Part shown: piece after piece, positions 1 to 5,566 of the stretch | Position numbering within the stretch: position 1 is the first letter of the stretch | How the letters are laid out: each line of letters opens with the position of its first letter | Origin: a virus | IMG/VR virus record: IMGVR_UViG_3300033148_008098 | Span: 1 to 46,528 of that record | Reading direction: 5' to 3' (one strand) | DNA length: 46,528 bases | Notes under the pieces: generated by a model | Databases searched by the model: none | The model's input: only the letters and a program-made list of their open reading frames with translations | What the model was told of the DNA's origin: nothing | Program-made: the position numbers and the translations under genes

Positions 1-126
1 TACGTCGAGGAATACCAGCCGTTTTTCGACCATGAGGATCAGACGATAGTGCCCCATTGGGAAGAAGTGGGGATGTACGATGTCGATCCGGAAACGGGAA
101 ATCCGGGCGAGATGAACAAATTGTAA
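1..126 (+). CDS. C-terminal end of a cut-off hypothetical protein
   Basis: This is the last 41 codons of a gene that begins before the window; frame 1 is open from base 1 to the TAA at 124-126. The visible peptide is acidic and aromatic and ends in DPETGNPGEMNKL. No family is recognisable from so short a piece. Its last 15 codons lie in a 101-bp segment that occurs again at 2800-2900, where a similar tail (DWEVGAYN then the same residues) is found without a complete gene in front. The gene is therefore probably real, and the second copy a remnant of it. Confidence 0.55.
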   Translation, partial: YVEEYQPFFDHEDQTIVPHWEEVGMYDVDPETGNPGEMNKL

Positions 127-180
127 CTACTAGGAGGAGTCGCGGCCTCATCTACCGCGACGGCTACCGCGAGCTATCAC
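80..180 (+). repeat. 101-bp direct repeat, copy 1
   Basis: Bases 80-180 are identical to 2800-2900. The repeat holds the 3' end of one coding frame (stop at 124-126), an AGGAGGAG purine stretch at 132-139 and about 40 bases of leader. Just beyond it each copy runs into a different gene: the tandem-repeat protein at 200 here and a leucine-rich-repeat protein at 2919 at the other site. Upstream of the identical block, bases 64-79 are similar but diverged, so the duplication is larger and partly eroded. Confidence 0.9.
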
Positions 181-199
181 GCGGAGGAGAGACGAGACC

Positions 200-631
200 A
201 TGAGAACTGCATACAGCCCGAAGCCGAAGAGTCACGAGGAATTGGCGAGCGAGCAGTACCATGACGTGGACGTGGTCGTGTCGCGGCGAGGCGACCGCTA
301 CCGCGTCCATGTATGCGAGTCCTGGGGGATCTGTCAGAGCTACGACGAGGAGCACGGCCGCCGTGAAGTCATTGGCCGCGGCTCGTCGATCGTGGCGGCG
401 TGCCACGACCGCTACCGCGTCCATGTGTGCCAGTCTTGGGGGGCCTGTCAGGGCTACGACGAGGAGCACGGCCGCCGGGAGGTCATTGGCTACGGCCCGT
501 CGATCGAGGCGGCGTGCCACAATGCGCGAGAGCATGCGGAGGCCGACATCAACCACAAGTATCTGATGCAGGCGCTATCGTTGGCTGAGGACGCTGCCGA
601 GGAGACGATCGCCGACATCGACCGTAAGTAA
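200..631 (+). CDS. Hypothetical protein with two tandem 38-residue units
   Basis: Product of 143 residues, start ATG 200 behind GGAGGAGAG. Residues 33-70 and 71-108 are a near-perfect tandem duplication; each unit begins RYRVHVC, has a central W, a YDEEHGRREVIG block and ends in AACH. Three cysteines and the histidines keep their positions in both units, which suggests a small repeated domain of about 38 residues, perhaps metal-binding, although no known motif matches. The last 35 residues are a charged helix. The nucleotide repeats (296-409 and 410-523) are highly similar, so the duplication is recent. I do not recognise the family; it is probably an early accessory protein. Confidence 0.6.
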   Translation: MRTAYSPKPKSHEELASEQYHDVDVVVSRRGDRYRVHVCESWGICQSYDEEHGRREVIGRGSSIVAACHDRYRVHVCQSWGACQGYDEEHGRREVIGYGPSIEAACHNAREHAEADINHKYLMQALSLAEDAAEETIADIDRK

Positions 632-646
632 TTGACGCTTGACCGG

Positions 647-692
647 GCCACCGAGTTTGCGGTGGCAACCTTCCCGTTGGGTTTGCAACGGG
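647..692 (+). other. Two tandem hairpins with similar loops in a leader
   Basis: Between the genes ending at 631 and starting at 733 lie two adjacent hairpins. The first has the stem GCCACCG (647-653) with CGGTGGC (660-666) and loop AGTTTG. The second has the stem CCCGTTG (673-679) with CAACGGG (686-692) and loop GGTTTG. The stems differ in sequence but have the same size and near-identical loops, as expected if the fold is kept. No T-run follows, so simple termination is unlikely; leader regulation or mRNA protection is possible. Confidence 0.5.
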
Positions 693-732
693 GCCTGTAC
701 GGGGTGTGCCGTGCGATGATGGAGGACGTATC

Positions 733-1152
733 ATGTCCAAGCAACTTATCATCAGTCTCACCCTCCATGACCCGGAGGGGAACCGTCGCGGCAAGAAACG
801 CTATGCCGTGACAACGAAGGCTCCCGTCGTCAAGGCCGACTGGCACAGCAACCGCAACATCCCTTGTCAGAGCGATCAATCATGGACTCTCCGGGTGTGG
901 CAGCGGATCGAGGGGCGAGGTTACGTAGCCTCGCTGTCGGGATCTGGGCAGTGGCCGGATTACAGTGACCGCGGCACCTACACGGGTACGGGCGACACGG
1001 CCGAGGCAGCGCTGATGGATGCCTGGCGTGCGGAGTGCACGGACTGCACCGACTGGCTGAGATACCTTGGCCAGACGGAGGAGCTGCCCCAATCACTGTT
1101 ATCCGCGTGCCAGGAGTACGATTGCCAGGCACGTTCACCATCCGTCGAGTAA
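733..1152 (+). CDS. Hypothetical protein
   Basis: Product of 139 residues. The start ATG 733 is chosen because GGAGG (721-725) sits at ideal spacing; the frame is open further upstream but without a site. The protein starts with a basic beta-rich stretch (KQLIISLTLHDPEG), has several tryptophans (SWTLRVWQRIEGRGYVASL) and ends in a cysteine-rich acidic helix with CTDCTDW. A two-hairpin leader lies upstream and a strong terminator hairpin at 1164-1199 ends its transcript, so it may be the last gene of the first unit. I recognise no family. Confidence 0.6.
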   Translation: MSKQLIISLTLHDPEGNRRGKKRYAVTTKAPVVKADWHSNRNIPCQSDQSWTLRVWQRIEGRGYVASLSGSGQWPDYSDRGTYTGTGDTAEAALMDAWRAECTDCTDWLRYLGQTEELPQSLLSACQEYDCQARSPSVE

Positions 1153-1163
1153 TTCTCCCACTT

Positions 1164-1199
1164 CCCCTTCCCCGGCTCTGCTTGCATCCGGGGAAGGGG
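1164..1199 (+). terminator. Strong intrinsic terminator
   Basis: A perfect 12-bp stem, CCCCTTCCCCGG at 1164-1175 with CCGGGGAAGGGG at 1188-1199, and a 12-base loop, follows the stop at 1152 by only 11 bases. It is followed by ATTTGCTTTTG, an interrupted T-rich tract. G+C content, position and tail all fit Rho-independent termination of the unit ending with the 733-1152 gene. Confidence 0.8.
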
Positions 1200-1230
1200 A
1201 TTTGCTTTTGCCTCCCAACGGAGAGAACCG

Positions 1231-1755
1231 ATGAATGCTCGCTTTTGGGTCTACGCCAACGGCGGTCCCGTCAAGCTCACCTTACGCCCCGGGCAAGTAT
1301 TGCATCATGCCGAGGGCGGCCCTGATGAAGAGGGTTACACGATCGACAGCACAACCTGGGAAATGCCGACAGACGAACCCGTGGTCTACCGGGAGTGGTC
1401 GTCTGCTAGCAGGGATTGTGATGGCGAATTGCGAATTTCCGGCAGCGACTGCTGTCCAATCGACCGTTTGGCCGAAGTCGAACCCTCCCATGAGTATGTG
1501 GGCGAATTGGCGTGGCCGGACTGGGCGGAGCATGAGCCGACGATGAGGTCGGAAACGCAAGAACGGCAGTACGTTGGCGGAATGGAAGTCCAGACTGGCG
1601 ACGTGCTAGTGACCGGCCAAAGCGTGGTGTCTGTATTCCCCGATCAGTATCCAGGAGGCACACGCTATCTCGAAGCCACACTTGATGACGGCACGACAAT
1701 GCGGTTCGGGCAGGAATTCCGTTATCTAGTGACTCGCAGACAGGAGACAGCATAA
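1231..1755 (+). CDS. Hypothetical protein
   Basis: Product of 174 residues, ATG 1231 with GGAGAG eight bases upstream. The first 75 residues are beta-rich (MNARFWVYANGGPVKLTLRPGQ) and contain ELRISGSDCCPID; the C-terminal third looks like a small beta barrel (GDVLVTGQSVVSVFPDQ followed by YLEATLDDGTTMRFG). The stop TAA 1753-1755 shares its last base with the ATG of the next gene, so the two are translationally coupled. It lies directly after a terminator, so it needs its own promoter or read-through. No family is recognised. Confidence 0.6.
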   Translation: MNARFWVYANGGPVKLTLRPGQVLHHAEGGPDEEGYTIDSTTWEMPTDEPVVYREWSSASRDCDGELRISGSDCCPIDRLAEVEPSHEYVGELAWPDWAEHEPTMRSETQERQYVGGMEVQTGDVLVTGQSVVSVFPDQYPGGTRYLEATLDDGTTMRFGQEFRYLVTRRQETA

Positions 1756-2423
1756 TGTGCGAATTTCTATCCGGTGTAGTCACGATGGAACGGTACCCTC
1801 GCATACTTTGTGCCGATTTGCGGCACCATGAGCGTACGGTAGAGGCGTTCGGCCTCAAGCCGGAGACGTACCGGGAATGGGAGTGGATTGAAGATGACGA
1901 CGGGGCTAGCCTCATGGTGCGTGCTATACCCGATGAAAATCCCAACGTGCTAAAGTCGGCCATCCTAGCGAAATACCCGACGCGGGAAAAGGTGCTGAAT
2001 GCCTGTATCGCCCAAGCATTAGAGAGGGGTGGTTCACTAGACCTTAGCGGCCGTGCATTGCCTGACGGGCTATTACTACCCGAATCGATGGGTGGTTCAC
2101 TCTACCTTTGCAATTGTAAGCTGCCTGCTGGATTGGTGTTACCCAAGTCAATCGGTGGCTGGCTTAACCTCAGCGGTTGCACATTGCCTGTCGGATTGAC
2201 GATGCCTGAAACGATCGGTGGCTGGCTCGATCTCTGCAATTGCAAGCTGCCTGCCGGGCTGACGCTACCCAAGACGATCGGTGGTTCACTTGACCTCAGT
2301 GATTGCCTATTGCCTATTGGTCTGACACTACCCGAGACAATAGGCAGCACGCTCTATCTTCATGGCTGTACGCTAGCTGAGGGTTTAACACTGGACCTGA
2401 GCAAATATTGTGTGATCTGCTAG
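1755..2423 (+). CDS. Leucine-rich-repeat-like protein, six 21-residue units
   Basis: Product of 222 residues, start ATG 1755 overlapping the preceding stop by one base (ATG 1785, MERYPRIL, is an alternative start). An acidic N-terminal part of about 90 residues is followed by six repeats of 21 residues with the consensus LDLSGCxLPxGLxLPExIGGS/W. Leucines at fixed positions and the IGG turn resemble the short LRR-like solenoids common in phage and prophage proteins. Most units carry a cysteine at the same place, which would line up as a ladder on one face. A paralogue with about eleven units is at 2919-3662. The role is unknown; such solenoids usually bind proteins. Confidence 0.7.
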   Translation: MCEFLSGVVTMERYPRILCADLRHHERTVEAFGLKPETYREWEWIEDDDGASLMVRAIPDENPNVLKSAILAKYPTREKVLNACIAQALERGGSLDLSGRALPDGLLLPESMGGSLYLCNCKLPAGLVLPKSIGGWLNLSGCTLPVGLTMPETIGGWLDLCNCKLPAGLTLPKTIGGSLDLSDCLLPIGLTLPETIGSTLYLHGCTLAEGLTLDLSKYCVIC

Positions 2424-2471
2424 GCAAGAGGAGATATCATATGTATCGATTTCTGTAGTCAGGATACAACA

Positions 2472-2570
2472 ATGAACAATTCAGATTGCGTCGAATTGCT
2501 GAGGGAACGGGGTGCCTGCCAACAGGCCCTCGTCTGGTCCGGCAACCGCCAACGAGTGAGAGGAAGGTGA
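2472..2570 (+). CDS. Possible 32-residue peptide
   Basis: A short frame beginning MNNSDCVELLRERGACQQAL and ending in VRGR. Its TGA (2568-2570) is separated by one base from the ATG of the next gene (2572). It fills an otherwise empty space between two genes and contains the short helix-then-cysteine pattern often seen in small phage proteins encoded beside LRR-like proteins. The ribosome site is poor (AGGATACAAC), so it could equally be a truncated gene end. Support is tentative. Confidence 0.3.
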   Translation: MNNSDCVELLRERGACQQALVWSGNRQRVRGR

Positions 2571-2571
2571 A

Positions 2572-2790
2572 ATGAAACGATGCAGCGTATGTGGATCTTG
2601 CAAAGTAAAGCACACACGACGGCTCGGTCCTGCCAGAAGTGGCAAAGTCGAGCATACTGACGCCGCAGGAAGGAAGGGTCCTGCCAAATGTGATGGCCCC
2701 GCAGAATACTACTGCCGCCGATGCTATGCGGAGGCACGAGTGCTCCGTGCCGAATCGTCTCGCTCGGCGAGAGTCCCGACTGGGAAGTAG
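2572..2790 (+). CDS. Small zinc-ribbon-like protein
   Basis: Product of 72 residues, start ATG 2572 with GAGAGGAAGG upstream. Two CxxC pairs are present, CSVCGSC at residues 4-10 and CRRC near residue 50, separated by a basic linker, so a structural zinc site is likely. The C-terminal 20 residues are Arg/Ser-rich. The stop (2788-2790) falls within the diverged edge of the duplicated segment, which continues in another frame as the remnant at 2778-2846. Possibly a small DNA- or RNA-binding protein; the exact family is unclear. Confidence 0.5.
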   Translation: MKRCSVCGSCKVKHTRRLGPARSGKVEHTDAAGRKGPAKCDGPAEYYCRRCYAEARVLRAESSRSARVPTGK

Positions 2791-2846
2791 GGGCATACAA
2801 TGTCGATCCGGAAACGGGAAATCCGGGCGAGATGAACAAATTGTAA
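2778..2846 (+). pseudogene. Remnant of the gene ending at 126
   Basis: Frame 2778-2846 reads DWEVGAYN followed by VDPETGNPGEMNKL and a stop. This matches the end of the partial protein at 1-126 (HWEEVGMYD followed by the same residues). Here only about 23 codons of homology remain, out of frame with the overlapping zinc-ribbon gene and without a start of their own. It is the 3' scar of a duplicated gene. Confidence 0.6.
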
Positions 2847-2900
2847 CTACTAGGAGGAGTCGCGGCCTCATCTACCGCGACGGCTACCGCGAGCTATCAC
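2800..2900 (+). repeat. 101-bp direct repeat, copy 2
   Basis: Identical to 80-180. It carries the tail of the remnant coding frame, the AGGAGGAG stretch and a leader that runs into the LRR-like gene at 2919. Two identical 101-bp blocks 2.7 kb apart could recombine and delete or duplicate the genes between them. Confidence 0.9.
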
Positions 2901-2918
2901 ACAAACAGGAGATGAGAG

Positions 2919-3662
2919 ATGGATGCCCATAGTGAGGAGACAATCGATCTCCGCGGCTGTAAATTATCAACAACCTTAAAGCTACCCGAGTCGATCGGTG
3001 GAGGACTCAACCTCAGCGGCTGTGTATTGCCCGACGGGGTGAAGCTACCCAAGTCGGTGGGCAAGTGGCTCGATCTTCGCGGCTGTGTATTGCCTGCCGG
3101 GGTGAAGCTGCCCGAATCGGTGGGCAAGTGGCTCGACCTCAGTTACTGCTCCACGTTGCCCGATGGTTTGATGCTGCCCAAGACAGTAGGCGATTCGCTT
3201 GACCTTCGCGGCTGTGTATTACCTGCTAATCTGACGCTACCCAAGTCGATCGGTGGAGGACTCGACCTCAGCGGTTGCTCATTGCCTGTTGGTCTAACGC
3301 TGCCCGAGTCAGCAGGCGGTTGGATTGACCTTCGCGGCTGTGTATTACCTGCTAATCTGACGCTACCCAAGACAGTTGGCGATTGGCTCAATCTTCACGG
3401 TTGCGTGCTACCCGACGATTTGAAACTGCCCGAGTCGATAAGCAGTTTCCTTGATCTCGGCGATTGCAAGCTGCCCGTTGGGTTGAAACTACCCAAGACA
3501 GTGGGCGCGTGGCTTGACCTTCGCGGCTGTGCGCTGCCCGTTGGTCTGACGTTGCCCGAGTCAGTAGGCGGCAAGCTCTATATCGACGGTTGCACACTAG
3601 CTGAGGGTTGTACGACTGTCGATCAACTGTATCGCTGCATTCATGCAGCGGAGGCTCACTAA
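2919..3662 (+). CDS. Leucine-rich-repeat-like protein, about eleven 21-residue units
   Basis: Product of 247 residues, ATG 2919 behind AACAGGAGATGAG. Almost the whole protein is a solenoid of about eleven 21-residue repeats with the consensus LDLRGCVLPxGLxLPKSVGGW. Nearly every unit has Cys at position 6 after the two ladder leucines. Unlike the paralogue at 1755 it has no long N-terminal domain; the final unit (LYIDGCTLAEGCTTV) is capped by a short helix with a Cys and two His. Adjacent units such as RGCVLPANLTLPK recur nearly unchanged, which suggests expansion by unequal recombination. It probably acts as a binding scaffold; no enzyme motif is visible. Confidence 0.7.
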   Translation: MDAHSEETIDLRGCKLSTTLKLPESIGGGLNLSGCVLPDGVKLPKSVGKWLDLRGCVLPAGVKLPESVGKWLDLSYCSTLPDGLMLPKTVGDSLDLRGCVLPANLTLPKSIGGGLDLSGCSLPVGLTLPESAGGWIDLRGCVLPANLTLPKTVGDWLNLHGCVLPDDLKLPESISSFLDLGDCKLPVGLKLPKTVGAWLDLRGCALPVGLTLPESVGGKLYIDGCTLAEGCTTVDQLYRCIHAAEAH

Positions 3663-3697
3663 AAGCGGCTAGAAGGAGTCCAATCTTGGAGAAGACC

Positions 3698-3859
3698 ATG
3701 ACAACTTTCAAAATCATGTTGGAGCTTGCAGTTGATGAACGCTGGCTCAAACGCTTTGCTCCAAACGAAGAGATTGCTGTTGGAAACACCGTTCTCGAAC
3801 TGTTAGAGACCCCCGATTTCGTTCCAGACAGCCATATCGAAGTCAGACAGATTGACTAA
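3698..3859 (+). CDS. Small hypothetical protein
   Basis: Product of 53 residues, MTTFKIMLELAVDERWLKRF at the start, with ATG 3698 chosen for the GGAGAAG site just upstream. It is acidic and predicted alpha/beta with no cysteines. It follows the long LRR gene and precedes a charged helical protein. The family is not recognised, but codon use and ribosome site support a real gene. Confidence 0.5.
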   Translation: MTTFKIMLELAVDERWLKRFAPNEEIAVGNTVLELLETPDFVPDSHIEVRQID

Positions 3860-3938
3860 CCACGCCAAAACGAAGAGGTGTCGAAGTAGCATTTCACGGT
3901 TCACGGTTTTGTGTTTCTCAAGCATGAGGAGAGTAGAG

Positions 3939-4337
3939 ATGAAAGGTCAGAAGAGTGAAGGTAGCGTAGATGTGGCGGCCGGGAAGCCCAAGGTCAAGAA
4001 GCCCAAGGTCGAGAAGAAGCCATTGGATCCGGCAACGCTTAAGCCGGAAGCGGCTGAGCACTTGGCGAAGGGTGATGATGTCAAGCACAAGTTGGAGGTA
4101 GCAGCCGAAGCCTTGGAGATCCTTGGACTCGAAGGTTCGGCCAGACGAATGTGGAAGGAGGCCGAGCGGGCGTACAAGGCGGCCGAGCGAGAGGCCCGAC
4201 GTATCCAGAGAGACGGGACGAGGCGAGAGAGGGAGGCGGCCATCAGAGCGAAGAAGCAAGCGAAGATTGCCAAGCTACGGGAGCAGCTTGAGAAGCTGAT
4301 GGCCGAAGATGCCGAAAACGCTGAGTCCGAAGCCTGA
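3939..4337 (+). CDS. Highly charged helical protein
   Basis: Product of 132 residues; ATG 3939 fits the GAGGAGAG site best (ATG 3924 in the same frame is an alternative). The N-terminus is Lys/Pro-rich (KPKVKKPKVEKKP), then comes an amphipathic helical part (ALEILGLEGSARRMWKEAERA) and a long Glu/Arg/Lys coiled coil ending in an acidic tail. The design suggests a nucleic-acid-associated or structural coiled-coil protein. A hairpin terminator follows at 4354-4378. No family is recognised. Confidence 0.5.
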   Translation: MKGQKSEGSVDVAAGKPKVKKPKVEKKPLDPATLKPEAAEHLAKGDDVKHKLEVAAEALEILGLEGSARRMWKEAERAYKAAEREARRIQRDGTRREREAAIRAKKQAKIAKLREQLEKLMAEDAENAESEA

Positions 4338-4353
4338 GTTACGACGAGCCGAA

Positions 4354-4378
4354 ACGCCCCGGAGCAACTCCGGGGCGT
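4354..4378 (+). terminator. Hairpin, probable terminator
   Basis: A perfect 10-bp stem, ACGCCCCGGA (4354-4363) with TCCGGGGCGT (4369-4378), and a 5-base loop lies 17 bases after the stop at 4337. No T-run follows (CGCTGTGG), so the strength of termination is uncertain; it could instead be an mRNA 3' stabiliser. Confidence 0.5.
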
Positions 4379-4451
4379 CGCTGTGGTATGGCAGACCACG
4401 GCCCGATGATGGCAGGCCGAACGAAAGCAGTGGAAGGGAGATCTGAAGAAG

Positions 4452-4709
4452 ATGAAGAGGACTAAGACACCAAAGGACGTAGCCCGCCTATTCATCCGGG
4501 GGTACAAAGCTATCTGTAGTGATGGTCGGTGGGAGAAGGAACTGACATTGCTTTGCAAAGATTTTGACGACATGTCTATGTTCCTCAGCATGGAGGCAGA
4601 GGAAGGAGATCCATCTGGACAGATCATGCGAGATGCGAAGTGGCTCGCCGATTTGTCCGATGCTTTGTTGGATTCGTTGCAGACCAATGAAGTTGTGAAA
4701 AGTCGGTAA
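4452..4709 (+). CDS. Hypothetical protein
   Basis: Product of 85 residues, start ATG 4452 with GGGAGATCTGAAG upstream. It begins with a basic helix (MKRTKTPKDVARLFIRGYKA) and is otherwise acidic and helical, with several Met and Asp. No motif points to a function. It is the first gene of a closely spaced run leading to the AAA+ module, 13 bases before the next start. Confidence 0.5.
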   Translation: MKRTKTPKDVARLFIRGYKAICSDGRWEKELTLLCKDFDDMSMFLSMEAEEGDPSGQIMRDAKWLADLSDALLDSLQTNEVVKSR

Positions 4710-4722
4710 GGGAGAAGTAACG

Positions 4723-5181
4723 ATGGGTTGGAACAGCAAAGACGCCTGGCCGGAGCCGAACAAGCTGGTAGTCAGGCGTCGAGTGAAAGAAATCCAACAG
4801 CAGACGAAGACTGTTGAGCAGCAAGTTGAGGCTAGAACCAAAAAGATCAAGCAACTCCGCCGGCGGATCGCCGAGTTGGAGCGGGAGGAAAAGATGTCGA
4901 CGCAAGCTATTCCAGATGTGAACGAAACGTTCTCCAGACTCTGCTCCGATATGCTCACCATCATGCAGGAGGAATGTGGGAGCGGCAGGGCTTGGCCCAC
5001 GCCGGACGGTGTCTGCTGGCCGGATCGTCGCTTTCGCTTACGAGTGATCGGCCGTCTAGCCAGGAGCGGCTACACGCTCCGACGATTCGTGATCGAGCTG
5101 AAGCAGCGGACGAGCGAGCGGTGGGTGCGCTTCGGACCGTTCGGATTGTTGGAGCAGTTTGCCGAATGTTTGGAGGTCTGA
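4723..5181 (+). CDS. Coiled-coil hypothetical protein
   Basis: Product of 152 residues, ATG 4723 behind GGGAGAAG. Residues 15-60 form a clear coiled coil (heptads in VKEIQQQTKTVEQQ and KIKQLRRRIAELERE). Residues 70-152 form a compact basic domain with CSDM, CGSG and CWPDRRFRLR followed by RSGYTLRRFVIELK. The C-terminal part could bind nucleic acid, but no named domain is recognised. It sits between two small orphan genes in the operon leading to the ATPase. Confidence 0.5.
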   Translation: MGWNSKDAWPEPNKLVVRRRVKEIQQQTKTVEQQVEARTKKIKQLRRRIAELEREEKMSTQAIPDVNETFSRLCSDMLTIMQEECGSGRAWPTPDGVCWPDRRFRLRVIGRLARSGYTLRRFVIELKQRTSERWVRFGPFGLLEQFAECLEV

Positions 5182-5203
5182 TCTCGTTGATGGAGACTCG
5201 GAG

Positions 5204-5380
5204 ATGAAAACAGAAACAAAACAAAGACCATTGACTGTCCGTCGCCGCATTTGGCATAAGAACGAACCAAAGCTAGAGATGTTGACGACCAATGGCTGGC
5301 ATCCGACGCCGACTTACGAAGCCGCTCGACGGTATGCCAAACGATATGGATACTCCGGCATTCGAGTGAGAGTGGTCTAG
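5204..5380 (+). CDS. Small basic hypothetical protein
   Basis: Product of 58 residues; ATG 5204 is chosen because GACTCGGAG lies upstream and the frame before it overlaps the previous gene. It is basic and aromatic (RRRIWHKNEPKLE, then YEAARRYAKRYGYSG). The next gene is of the same size and has a similar alpha/beta pattern (an EARR helix near the C-terminus), so the two may be distant relatives. Function unknown. Confidence 0.45.
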   Translation: MKTETKQRPLTVRRRIWHKNEPKLEMLTTNGWHPTPTYEAARRYAKRYGYSGIRVRVV

Positions 5381-5383
5381 AAG

Positions 5384-5566
5384 ATGATGATGAAAACAAA
5401 AACTCAGCCGATCAGCGGTCGATGCCCGGCAGTTGTGATCGAATACGATTGCCGAGATACTCGGAAGATGAAACGATTCGAGAATCCGTTCGAGGCCCGT
5501 CGGTTCTGGATTGCAAAGGACAAGGCGGGGAAGAATCCACGAGTGAGAAAGGGAGACCTGAGATGA
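5384..5566 (+). CDS. Small basic protein coupled to the ATPase gene
   Basis: Product of 60 residues with three possible ATGs (5384, 5387, 5390). It reads as a small beta-alpha unit (VVIEYDCRDTRKMKRFE, then NPFEARRFWIAKDKAGKNP). The pattern of an ARRFWIAKDKAG helix is seen in many small phage proteins of unknown role. Its TGA (5564-5566) overlaps the ATG of the ATPase gene (5563), so translation is coupled. Function unknown. Confidence 0.5.
   Translation: MMMKTKTQPISGRCPAVVIEYDCRDTRKMKRFENPFEARRFWIAKDKAGKNPRVRKGDLR

Noticed and set aside
164-556. Long open frame on the minus strand opposite the tandem-repeat gene
   Set aside because: It is an antisense shadow of a G+C-rich coding sequence; no ribosome site and the plus-strand gene explains codon use.
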